Below, piece after piece: positions 55,441 through 64,000 of a DNA stretch of 64,000 nucleotides; the stretch's first letter is position 1, and each line of letters starts with the position of its first letter. The notes under the pieces are model-generated. The model did not search any database. It was not told where the DNA came from and saw nothing but the letters and a program-made list of their open reading frames with translations. The stretch covers positions 20,841,001 to 20,905,000 of the forward strand of contig CM044306.1 of assembly GCA_024291935.2 (NCBI GenBank), read 5' to 3'. The position numbers were made by a program, and so were the translations under genes. This DNA is from Okapia johnstoni (lineage: Eukaryota; Chordata; Mammalia; Artiodactyla; Giraffidae).

Positions 55441-57284
55441 CAACTTTAAAAGAAAGGGAAAAAAGTTTTTTTCAGTAAATGGCAAATGATTGTGTTCCTG
55501 TTTTGCAAACCCCATTCCCCATCTGACTACCCCCTCAGCCCTTTTCTCCCTCAGACCTCATTGTTCAGAGATGCTCAGAGCCAAAAGTTCTGCTTGAGCT
55601 ATGCTCTGAGACCTTCCGATGACACGGGCCCTGAGTGGCTGAATGAGGTAGGAGGGGCAGAAGGACAGGGTGTCCAGCTTGCAAACACCTTTCCAGAGCT
55701 CACAGGACCCAAGCCTGTGCAGTCAGCAGTGATCTGAGCCGAGCTCTGAAAAGAACCAAGTTGTCCCTGTAACATCTATGGCTGGGAACCCTCCCTGACC
55801 CTTAGCAGCACTTTCACACTGTCCTGTTCATCTATCCCAGCTCAGTCTGGAACTGGAGCCCCTGTCCCTTGGTCGGTCTCCCCAGGCTCCCAAAATGGTG
55901 TTTAGAGGGAGGACCGCCCCCTGACACTCATCTGCCATGGCATTCTGGATCCAGGGGGCTTGAGATGGGACCCACATGATACATTCTGTACTGGATGCTT
56001 GGGAGCCAGGTCTGCCCTTGACCCTCCCTGGCCACTATTGCAACAGTGGCCTTCCATTGTGTGGACACCCATCGTGGAGGGGAAGGGATCAAGGAACAGC
56101 CACTGTCCCCATCACAGGCCCAGGATCCATGTCACTGGGTGTTCTGATGCCTGCCCAGTCCCTGACTTCTCCAAGCCAGAGAGGTTAGTCCAGCCTGTGG
56201 TGTATGAGGAGGTGTCTGAAGGACCTGGCGATCTAATAACTCAGGGTCTGGATGTGGGAGGGAGCTGAAACACTCATGAAAAGGTGATTCCATCAATTTT
56301 CCAAAGCAAAAAGAGCCTCATTGGAAACAGAGCCTGCCTGGAAATGAAACCCGTTCTCTCATCTCATAAGCACATTGCGGTACCCTCCTCCACAGGCTGC
56401 ACTGGGCTCAAGCCAGGACTGGCACCCTGAGAAGGATGAGGCTGGCACGTGGAGCCGTGGCACCAGCAGCCACATTAATATTAATCAGTGCAGCTGCCAT
56501 GGTGAGGGGGTGACCCCAGCGCTGCGGGCCTTGCGGGGAGCATGCCGGGACGTAAGGGTGGGAACGCTGGTGTGCACATCCTACTGAGCTTACACATGGG
56601 AAAATATCCTCCCTTCCTGAAGGGGAGGAATGCAACAGAGCCGTCATGAGCAGGGAGCCAGGCCAACCGCACAAACACGCCACCTCAGCTTCAAATACGT
56701 TTTTCTAAAATAACTAGACACCTCCAAGTATTTGAAAAAACCCCAGCAATGTCCATTCCCCACAGTGCTGTGTCTCAGAAGCACTGACCTCAGCTCACTG
56801 CTGGCCTGGTCGCTGCTCGCTTGCACAACGCTCTCACATGCCTACCCTGAGGTGGGGCAGGGGCCTAGGGTGAAGGAAGGGACTCACTGGGAACACCCAG
56901 GGCCTCTCTCTTTGTCTCTTTCTCTCTCTCATCTGCCTCATGTAACTGGCCCGTGTTCCCAGGTTTACAGCCCCCACGACCCCTCCGAAACTCCCCTTAT
57001 TTCCATCACCAGTGCCTTGCCCCCCTCTTCCTTCTCAGCTACAACCCCAGGCTATAAATCTGACTTTTTAGCCTGAAGCTGCACATCTCTTGAAACATGG
57101 ACTCATGGAGCTGCAAGGAACCTCAAAGATCAGCTGGTCCAACCTCTAATCATTCTCTAGTTGGGGAAATTGAGGTCTGGGGGAGGAACTGATTTGCCTA
57201 AAGAGACACTGCAACATGGGAAAGTAGGTAAACTTGCTTTGGGGACTTGAGGATCTGGCAGGACTGCATGAGGTGGGTGAGGGA
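55441..57284. other. Downstream intergenic DNA, no gene seen
   Basis: No exon with splice context and no clear repeat up to a weak MIR/L2-like piece around 57126-57215 (TTGGGGAAATTGAGGTCTGG, TTGCCTAAAGAGACACTGCA). Open frames of 60-115 codons overlap on both strands. Confidence 0.5.
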
Positions 57285-57440
57285 GAGTGGAGACTCTGGA
57301 GCCCAGCCAACTTGGACTCTCATCTCTGCTGCTTCCCAGCTGTGTGACCTTCAGCTGTTGCTCAACTGCTCTGAGTCTCAGATTTCTCAACTGCAAAATG
57401 GAGAGGATTTGGCAAACATGTAGCACAATGCCTGGAATGC
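57285..57440 (+). repeat. MIR
   Basis: GACTCTGGAGCCCAGCCAAC, CCCAGCTGTGTGACCTTCAG, AACTGCAAAATGGAGAGGAT and GTAGCACAATGCCTGGAATG follow MIR in order. Confidence 0.7.
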
Positions 57441-57449
57441 CTGGAGCTC

Positions 57450-57908
57450 CGACTCTGAAGCCAGACCTCCTGGTTTGAATCTCAGCTGCACTACGTGCAC
57501 TGGTTCCTTAGTCTCTCTGTGCCTTGGTCTTCTAATCTGTATAATGGGGATGGGGCTTCCCAGGTGGCGCTAGTGGTTAAGAACCCACCTGCCAATGCTG
57601 GAGACGTAAGAGACGCAAGTTCGATCCCTGGGTAGGGAAGAGCCTCTAGAGGAGGGCACGGCAACCCACCCTAGTATCCTTTCCTGGAGAATCCCATGGA
57701 CAGAGAAGCCTGGCAGGCTACAGTCCATAGGGTCGCACAGAGTAGGACGCGACTGAAGTGCCTTAATATGTACATAATGTGGATGACCAAGGAACCTACC
57801 TCTTAGGATGGTTCTGAGCAGTAAATGAATTCCTATATGTAAAATGCTTAGAAATCCTTAAAAAGGATTGTTGGTAATCATTAAAATGTTCAATAAATGG
57901 TAGCTTAA
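57450..57908 (+). repeat. MIR split by a Bov-tA SINE with 12-bp TSD
   Basis: MIR left part 57450-57553 (CCTGGTTTGAATCTCAGCTG, CTAATCTGTATAATGGGGAT) and right part 57774-57908 (GAACCTACCTCTTAGGATGG, TGTTCAATAAATGGTAGCTT). The plus-strand Bov-tA occupies about 57554-57770. ATAATGGGGATG (57541-57552) and ATAATGTGGATG (57774-57785) form the target-site duplication with one mismatch. Confidence 0.88.
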
Positions 57909-58878
57909 AAAAAGTTGCTAACCACAAGGAAATCAAATTCATTTCCATCCCCCTACAATTTATAAATCAAGCTAGAGGACAACTTTGAAATTAGTCTCTG
58001 CTTCTCACCCATCGTACAGGTGAGTCGACTGAGGCTCGGAGAGGAAAGTGACTCTCCTGAGGTCTCCCATGAGCTCTAGGCAACAGTAGAACTTGATGGT
58101 TCTCGAGCTCCCATCCAGAGCTCTTCCCCAAGTCCATCACACTGGCTTGCACACATCCACCCTCACACACACCAGCCTCATCCAAGACTGCCCAGCACTT
58201 CTTAGGCAGGCACTGTCCCTCTTGTCCTGCGGCAGGTCCCTAAGAAGAACCTCTCCTCTCCCTCTTCAATAGTTTCCATCCTGGCCATTAGATTGGGGAG
58301 AATGAAGGGCAAAAGAAGTATGGCAGTGGTTCCAAAGGAAATCGAGCAACTGATTTTTTGAAGGAAGAATCTGGGTGTTAGGTTCTCAGTTGCATTTCTG
58401 TGTTGAGGGTGAATAGTTAGAGGAAGGAGAAACTGGCCTCTGAGGTGAGGGGGTTAAGGCAATGACATGGGGAGGGGGGAGCAATTCTGAGAGGCAAGCA
58501 GAAGCCAGGGGGAAGGAAGGGGAGGGGTGAGGTCTAAGGATGACATAGCTGGGAGCTAGACTTGGAGAGTGTTTTCAGTGGGTAGAAAGATACCCCCCCT
58601 ACACTCACTCAAACACACACAGCACGCACACATTTCCCTGAGCCTCCCAGTCTCAGGTGGAGAGGAAGGGGCTATGTTAGCCCTACAGACAGATGGGCCC
58701 ATGGCTTTCTTTGCCAGAAATGGGTTACAAATGGCCTGGTTTCCCTGGTCTGAGCCCATAAAGAAACCACCCAAGGAAAAAGAGGGGGGATCTCTCCCTT
58801 AACACAAAAGAACAATCCTGTCAGCCCTCCTAGCCCCCACCCCAGCAAAGAGGCCCTGCAGGAAGTAGAAGCCTTGTC
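57909..58878. other. Intergenic DNA, no gene seen
   Basis: A MIR-like core in reverse at about 58010-58090 (TGAGTCGACTGAGGCTCGGA) and otherwise unique-looking sequence. No supported exon. Confidence 0.45.
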
Positions 58879-59092
58879 ATACACACACACACACACACAC
58901 ATCCCACACAAACCACACACACAGACACAGACACACAAGCCACACAGACACACACACAGACACACAAACCACACACACACGGACACACAAACCACACACA
59001 CACACACCAGAAGCACACAAACCACACACACACAAACCAGAAGCACACAAACCACACACATATACACAGACACACAAACCACACACAAACAT
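58879..59092. repeat. CA-rich array with higher-order units
   Basis: It starts as (AC)n and continues as interrupted units such as GACACACAAACCACACACAC. ACCAGAAGCACACAAACCAC occurs twice about 32 bases apart (around 59005 and 59036). The long reverse open frame over it (C, V, F and L-rich) is an artefact of the repeat. Confidence 0.95.
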
Positions 59093-60530
59093 CAACCTCC
59101 CTGTCATTTGTCATTTGTCTTGTCTCAGGCCCAGAAAGAGATCCAGACAAGGGGCCTGTGGCAGAGAAGATTCACAGCCCTCGTTCAGCAGCCAGTGCAG
59201 CTCTAGACTAAGGAATGAATCAAACTGAGCTCATCCAAACTCAGACTCAAAGGGATGTGAATTCTCCCTCGGGCTCCTCTGCGTGCGGGCATGTGTGTGT
59301 GGCTCAATTCCAACTTCCTGGTGGCTGTCAGTTCTCTGCCTCCCACATTCTCCACTTTGAAGGTGGAGAAAACCTTATTTTTGCCTATTGTTCTTCAGCC
59401 CCAGGTATTCACTTGCTGGGCTGTTCTGTGCGTCACAGTGACCACTACACAGCGTGCTTCTGGATTCACATCTCTGGGGAAATAAACATCTCCCTGCAGG
59501 GCAGGGCGGGGGCGGGTTTTGTTGGTACTGAAGGTCCATTTAGTTCCCTCTCGTGGCAGTAGGTCCCAAGGTCAGACTGCAAGAGAGCCGGAGGGCGGGG
59601 GAGGAAACACGCCTGGTCCTGGCGTCCTCCGAGGCCGGGTCAGAACTCGCTTAGGACACAAGAGATGATCATTGCTCTAAGTAAATATCTGACATTGTGA
59701 AGTTCAACAGATGTCTCAGATGAAACGCCCCCAAACTCTTTCCCAATGTTTACAAAGGGGCCTGGGAATTCGTGCACATTTATCTTGTATGGTTTATGCA
59801 AACTGCACTCAGAGCCGAGCAGAAACATGATCACATGCAATGGCCGAGGGGTGCGTTCTTAGCAGGCTGGGGAGGGGCGGACGTGGCCAAAGGCAAGTGA
59901 TCAAGCCAGGTGCCAGGAGTCACCCACAGAGGCACCAGGGCTTCCTCCTGCTGCGTCCTCCCTGACAGCTGATTCCCCAGGCATGCCTGCGTGAACCCCC
60001 TTTCCACCACACACCTGCTCTGCTCACCTCTGTCAGGGATGCTCATCTGCTCAGGGCACTGCTGCTGCTGCTGGCAACCTCTGGACACAATAGTTCAGGG
60101 AAAGGGAGCAGGGAGAGGGACAGGGCCTGGGCAGTTCACAGACCCAACCCTCTGCAGGTGCATGAGACAGGCCCAGACCCACCTGGCATCCTCCAATCCC
60201 GTCAAAGGCAGAACTTGGATTTCAGTCCAAGAACTATATACCTCCCCCCACCCCGGCCTCCCTCTCAGTTACCCCATTCCTGCCCAAGCCCCCTTACTCC
60301 CAAACTGGGACATGGACTACTCAGAGTTTGTGAGCTTTCATTTCTGGAGGACTCAGAGCTGGGAGACAGTGGGTGGAGGAGGGAAGGGTCCAGAAAGGGA
60401 CTTCAGGAAACATGGAGCCTCGGGGTGGAAGCAGCCTCGAAGAAGGGGAGGGGTCCTAACCTAGTTGCTCACTGCTCACGAGTGCTGAGTGGCTATGATG
60501 CTCCAGGACTGTGTTCTGTATTCCATCTCC
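59093..60530. other. Intergenic DNA, no gene seen
   Basis: No recognised transposon. A short (CTG)5 occurs at 60060-60074. A 157-codon plus-strand frame (59991-60464) and its neighbours lack any domain or splice context. Confidence 0.5.
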
Positions 60531-60534
60531 TGCT

Positions 60535-60625
60535 GAATTCTTATGACAACAGGTGAGGAAACCTAAGCTTAGAGAACTTGTGTAACTTACCTGAGGTAAC
60601 ACAGCCAGCAAAAATAACTACAGCT
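60535..60625 (-). repeat. MIR relic
   Basis: ACAGGTGAGGAAACCTAAGC and TAACTTACCTGAGGTAACAC fit the reverse complement of the MIR core. It is interrupted by the SINE that follows. Confidence 0.55.
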
Positions 60626-60629
60626 TGGG

Positions 60630-60792
60630 ACTTCCCTGGTGGTCCTATGGTTAAGACTTCACCTTCCAACGCAGGGGGTGTGGATTCAATCCCTGGCCAA
60701 GGAGGTAAGATCTCATATGCCTCACAGTCAAAAAACCAAAGCATAAAACAGGAGCAATATTATAACAAATTCAGTAAAGACTTTTAAAAATG
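60630..60792 (+). repeat. Short CHR-type SINE
   Basis: GGGACTTCCCTGGTGGTCCT head, GGATTCAATCCCTGGCCAAG, AGCAATATTATAACAAATTC and AGTAAAGACTTTTAAAAATG, the same short type as at 27793. Confidence 0.85.
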
Positions 60793-60796
60793 GTGC

Positions 60797-60978
60797 CCAT
60801 CAGAATCTGCCCACAATGTGGGAGACCTGGGTTCGATCCCTGGGTCAAGAAGATCCCCTGGAGAAGGGAATGGCAATCCACTCCAGTATTTCTTGCCTGG
60901 AGAAGTCCATGGACAGAGGAGCCTGGTGGGCTACAGTCTATGGGGTCGCAAAGAGTCAACACAACTAGGTGATTAACA
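60797..60978 (+). repeat. Bov-tA SINE, 5'-truncated
   Basis: ATCAGAATCTGCCCACAATG, GGTTCGATCCCTGGGTCAAG, CAATCCACTCCAGTATTTCT and end GTCAACACAACTAGGTGATT. Confidence 0.9.
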
Positions 60979-61014
60979 CCACTTCAAAAAATCATAAAAA
61001 AAGAATAATTACAA

Positions 61015-61240
61015 CTTTATTAGGATTTTATCATGCACTACACACTGTACTAAGCTTCCCATCTTATCCCATTTCATTTTCACAACAACTCTACTTGAAT
61101 CTCATTTTACAGAAGAGGAAACTGAGGCTCAGGGAAGTTGCAATTTGTCAAAGTCACACAGCTACCATTTGATAAAGCTACTAAGTGATTTCAACCAGTT
61201 CTAGCTGGCTTCTCAAGCTCATGCTCCTGCCACTCCACTC
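61015..61240 (-). repeat. MIR, fairly complete
   Basis: ATTTTCACAACAACTCTACT, CATTTTACAGAAGAGGAAAC, TGAGGCTCAGGGAAGTTGCA and GTCAAAGTCACACAGCTACC follow the reverse complement of MIR. Confidence 0.7.
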
Positions 61241-61554
61241 CATGGGCCAACTAAATAACTGTTTATTCATTGTCAAATATATACAAAGCCCCTACTTCTT
61301 GCCAGCCATTGTGTTCAGTACAGCCAACATTTCTCATAACCCATTGGATGCAGAGCACTGACCTGGGAGGAGGGAGAATCAAGTGACAAAGACACAGCCC
61401 CACCTGCCCAGGGGGATGTAACCCCACAGCTGGGCGGCAGCCAGGCTTTGTTGCTCCCTTCCAGCTTTGTTTCCCCTTCTCTCCTCCAGGCCCTGATTTC
61501 CACACAGGCTTCTTCCACAGGCTCACCCTGCGGGGCTGTGTGCCTGAGAGGTAG

Positions 61555-61660
61555 GGGTGTTCTGGCTCTACCACTGGCTCACTGGGCAACATGGGCAGGT
61601 CGTCTCCCCTCTCTGGGTCTCCATCTCCTTAGCTGTGAGATGAGGGAGCTGGACTAAATG
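61555..61660 (+). repeat. MIR relic
   Basis: TTCTGGCTCTACCACTGGCT, CAACATGGGCAGGTCGTCTC and CTCCTTAGCTGTGAGATGAG follow the MIR core. Confidence 0.55.
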
Positions 61661-61989
61661 GGTGGGGTCAGCCAGCAGGGCTCTGGGCACACTGATGCCT
61701 GAAGAGGTGCAGAGTGAGTGGGTGAGGGGCTGAGGAAGCTGCCACACCTCCAGCTGTGGTTTCTGGTGGGGCCACCGTGGCAGCAGGTGGAGGGAAGTAC
61801 TTGTCACTCATCTAACAAAGGCAGTAAAACAAAAGCCTCCCGGGGCTCTGTGGGCGCAGGCAGCCTAGGCGCCAAAAATAAAACACACACCTTTCCTTTG
61901 ATAGACCCTAGCAGCTGCGGAGGGGCCTGGCCCTGGGGGAGTGGTGAGGAAAGAGCTCAGATTTCATGCCCAGCATACGTTCCCCCCTC

Positions 61990-61990
<1 letters not shown>

Positions 61991-62044
<54 letters not shown>
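61991..62044. repeat. (AC)27 microsatellite
   Basis: Uninterrupted AC for 54 bases, followed by AAACAGCACACTCACTCG. Confidence 0.97.
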
Positions 62045-62050
<6 letters not shown>

Positions 62051-62825
62051 CACACTCACTCGTATACACGACCAGCTTCACGGGTCTGAGACCCATGCAA
62101 CCACACAGAGCCTGCACTCAGAAGGGCCCACACCTGATTAATGCTCAGCTGTGTGTGTCTTGAAGTTCTTCATAATTTTTGAACACGAGGCCCAGCATTT
62201 TCATTTTGGACAGGGCCCTGCAAGCTCTATAGCTGGTTCTTTAGGTATGCATCCTTAAGTACGTGCATTCACCAAATGTTAAGAAGCACAACAACAGTTA
62301 TATCAGACCATATATACACTGTACATACATGCACACAAGTACAGATACATTACACACCCCACCCCACATCAAGCAACAGTCATCCCTTGTGCACACTCAC
62401 TGTAGTGCACACACACAACCCAGAGGGCCGTGGACACTCACAGGTGATGCTCAGAGACCTGCAGCCCATTGGCACAGTTTGATCAACTTTTAACATTGGG
62501 GGCAGCAGAGCAAAGCACTAGGGAACAGGCCTGGGGGGTGGGTTGGAGAAACAGGTTTATTTATTCTGTCCCCAACATCCCCAGCAGCTACAGCCAGCTT
62601 CTCTCATCTGCCTGGGACCAGGAGCTGGGACCAAAAGAAAGGATGAGTGTGGAAAGTGGAGGGATCAGAAAAAAAGAAGAAAGTAAAGGAATGAAATGGG
62701 GAGGGGGCAGGGCATGCATGGAGAGGGAGAGAGGACAGCAGGGCAGGAGGGAAGTCTCCAGGCAGTGAGCCTGATCAGAGGTCCCATCAGAGTTTGACAG
62801 TCTGACAGACTGTCTGACCCATAAG

Positions 62826-62975
62826 ACAGTCTTGGAGGGTCTTCCCTCTTGGTTAAGACTTCCAGTGACTAAGACTCTGCGCTCCCGATGCAGGGGACCC
62901 GGGCCACAACTAAAGATCCCAAATGTTGCAACTAAGACTTGGAACAGCCAAATAAATAATTAAAAAAAAAAAAAA
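62826..62975 (+). repeat. Short CHR-type SINE, diverged
   Basis: TGGAGGGTCTTCCCTCTTGG, CGCTCCCGATGCAGGGGACC, CCACAACTAAAGATCCCAAA and an A14 tail. GTCTTGGA on both sides (about 62830 and 62977) may be its target-site duplication. Confidence 0.7.
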
Positions 62976-64000
62976 GAAGGTCTTGGACTCAGAAAGTAAG
63001 AACAATGACTCTGACTTTCCCAAAAGTACAGCACACCCCACCTCACCCCAGAAGAGAGGCAGTTGTAAGCTTCCCCACCTCTGCTTCTCACCAGCCACCA
63101 GTCCTCGGGCAAAGCAGTTAACTTTTCAGCCCCAGCCCCCTCCTCACATCCTCATTGCAGGGTGGTCAGGTAGGCATTAACACTGTGCTCTCACCTCCTG
63201 GATTCTTCCCAGCACTGGACATCTTGTCTCCTTGTCAGGGCTTGCCATCCGATCCTGGGCTCAGAAACTCCCTTCTTCCCAGCCAGATGCAGATGTGGAC
63301 CTAGCCCAGCATCCTTTCAGGGACCATCAGCATCCCCAGGTTCTTTATGATCCCTCTGCACCTTCTCCCCGACAAGCCAGGAAGACCCCAAGACCTGAGA
63401 CTTTTTCTTCCTTTTCTACTTTCTGCCCCCAGCCTGACCTCCCTTACGTAAAGCTGCTCCATGCTCTCTGCCCTGAGATCCCAATAATCTGGTAGGTGGT
63501 GCCACACACCAAGGAGTTCACCTGGAAACACATCAGCTCTAAGGGGAGCCCACCATGCACTCGGCTCTCCCCATTACAGTCACCCCAGGGAAAGAGGAGC
63601 TGCCATCCAAATGGCACGTGAATAACCTCGGTTTCACTGAAATTCTTCCAAGAGCATAGGTCACTCAGACCCTCCACACACTCACACTCCCTCAATTTAC
63701 TGAGAAGGAAACAAAGGCATTGAACAATGAAAGGGTGGGGGCAAGCAACAGTTGTGGTCTGTGGGCTTTCTGATATGCAGCCCCTAGGAGACCAGACATA
63801 GCGTGATCCTTCCCCACTGTCCAGTCTCTCCAGTGGACAGATGCTTCCTATTCTCCAGGCCAGCCAGGGTTGGGGTTTGGTCATCAGAGGTCCCCCAGAA
63901 CAGGGAGGAGAGAGCAAAGCAGAGCATCTGGCCTGAGATTCCCATACCAGCTTCACCTTTCACCTTCTCTGACACCTCAACAAGTACTCTTTCCTTCCAA
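62976..64000. other. Intergenic DNA to window end, no gene seen
   Basis: No recognised repeat or exon. A 170-codon minus-strand frame (63444-63956) has no recognisable domain and no splice context. The neighbour expected from synteny, TNS4, should lie further downstream. Confidence 0.45.

Noticed and set aside
58672..59088. Cys/Val-rich open frames over the CA array
   Set aside because: Translation of GT repeats; no biological coding signal.
63444..63956. 170-codon minus-strand open frame, considered as a TNS4 exon
   Set aside because: Wrong strand for the syntenic TNS4, no tensin-like SH2 or PTB sequence, and no splice sites that help.
55441..64000. TNS4 exons expected from human synteny
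   Set aside because: No tensin-family coding sequence was recognised. In human the gene lies tens of kilobases beyond CCR7, further than this window reaches.

Overview
The window is nuclear DNA from a ruminant, most likely a bovid (cattle, sheep, goat or a relative). The evidence is the repeat content: many Bov-tA and Bov-A2 SINEs, tRNA-Glu-derived CHR-type SINEs and 5'-truncated Bov-B (RTE-clade) LINE copies, a combination typical of ruminants. The rest is ordinary mammalian sequence: MIR and L2 relics, LINE-1 3' ends, MaLR LTRs, MER5 and Tigger-like DNA transposons, and CA microsatellites. The locus corresponds to the SMARCE1-CCR7 interval (human 17q21.2). Both genes read on the + strand.

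Layout. 1-543 is the last intron of SMARCE1. 544-772 is its final coding exon (acidic C-terminal tail of the BAF57 chromatin-remodelling subunit), followed by about 1.05 kb of 3'UTR ending near a poly(A) signal at 1824. From about 1.85 to 44.3 kb lies a 42-kb intergenic interval with no supported gene. It is filled with nested retroelements and contains some repeat-poor stretches (11.3-12.6, 17.8-20.3, 22.5-23.3 and 35.5-38.3 kb) that could hold regulatory DNA. CCR7 occupies 44.38-55.44 kb: a GC-rich proximal promoter with a TATA-like TTAAAA; exon 1 with the ATG and 10 coding bases; a 50-base exon 2 encoding most of the signal peptide; and a large exon 3 encoding the seven-transmembrane receptor. 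The joined product is 379 residues. From 55.4 kb to the end is downstream intergenic sequence with SINEs, MIRs and two CA-rich arrays. The next gene expected from human synteny, TNS4, is not reached.

The two genes are unrelated in function: SMARCE1 is a ubiquitous chromatin factor, while CCR7 is the lymphocyte and dendritic-cell homing receptor for CCL19 and CCL21. I found no sign of a new multi-gene system. The more unusual observations are: (i) a target-site-duplication-bounded composite insertion inside an L1 relic (27.8-28.4 kb) that carries a copy of a ~125-bp segment found again 1.4 kb downstream; (ii) forkhead, KLF/Sp and kappaB-like motifs in the CCR7 promoter; (iii) a PU.1/IRF composite element about 28 kb upstream; (iv) a perfect 15-bp hairpin; and (v) a 10-bp minisatellite. 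Gene identities and insertion duplications were read from the sequence against remembered family consensus. No database search was run, so repeat family names are at family level.
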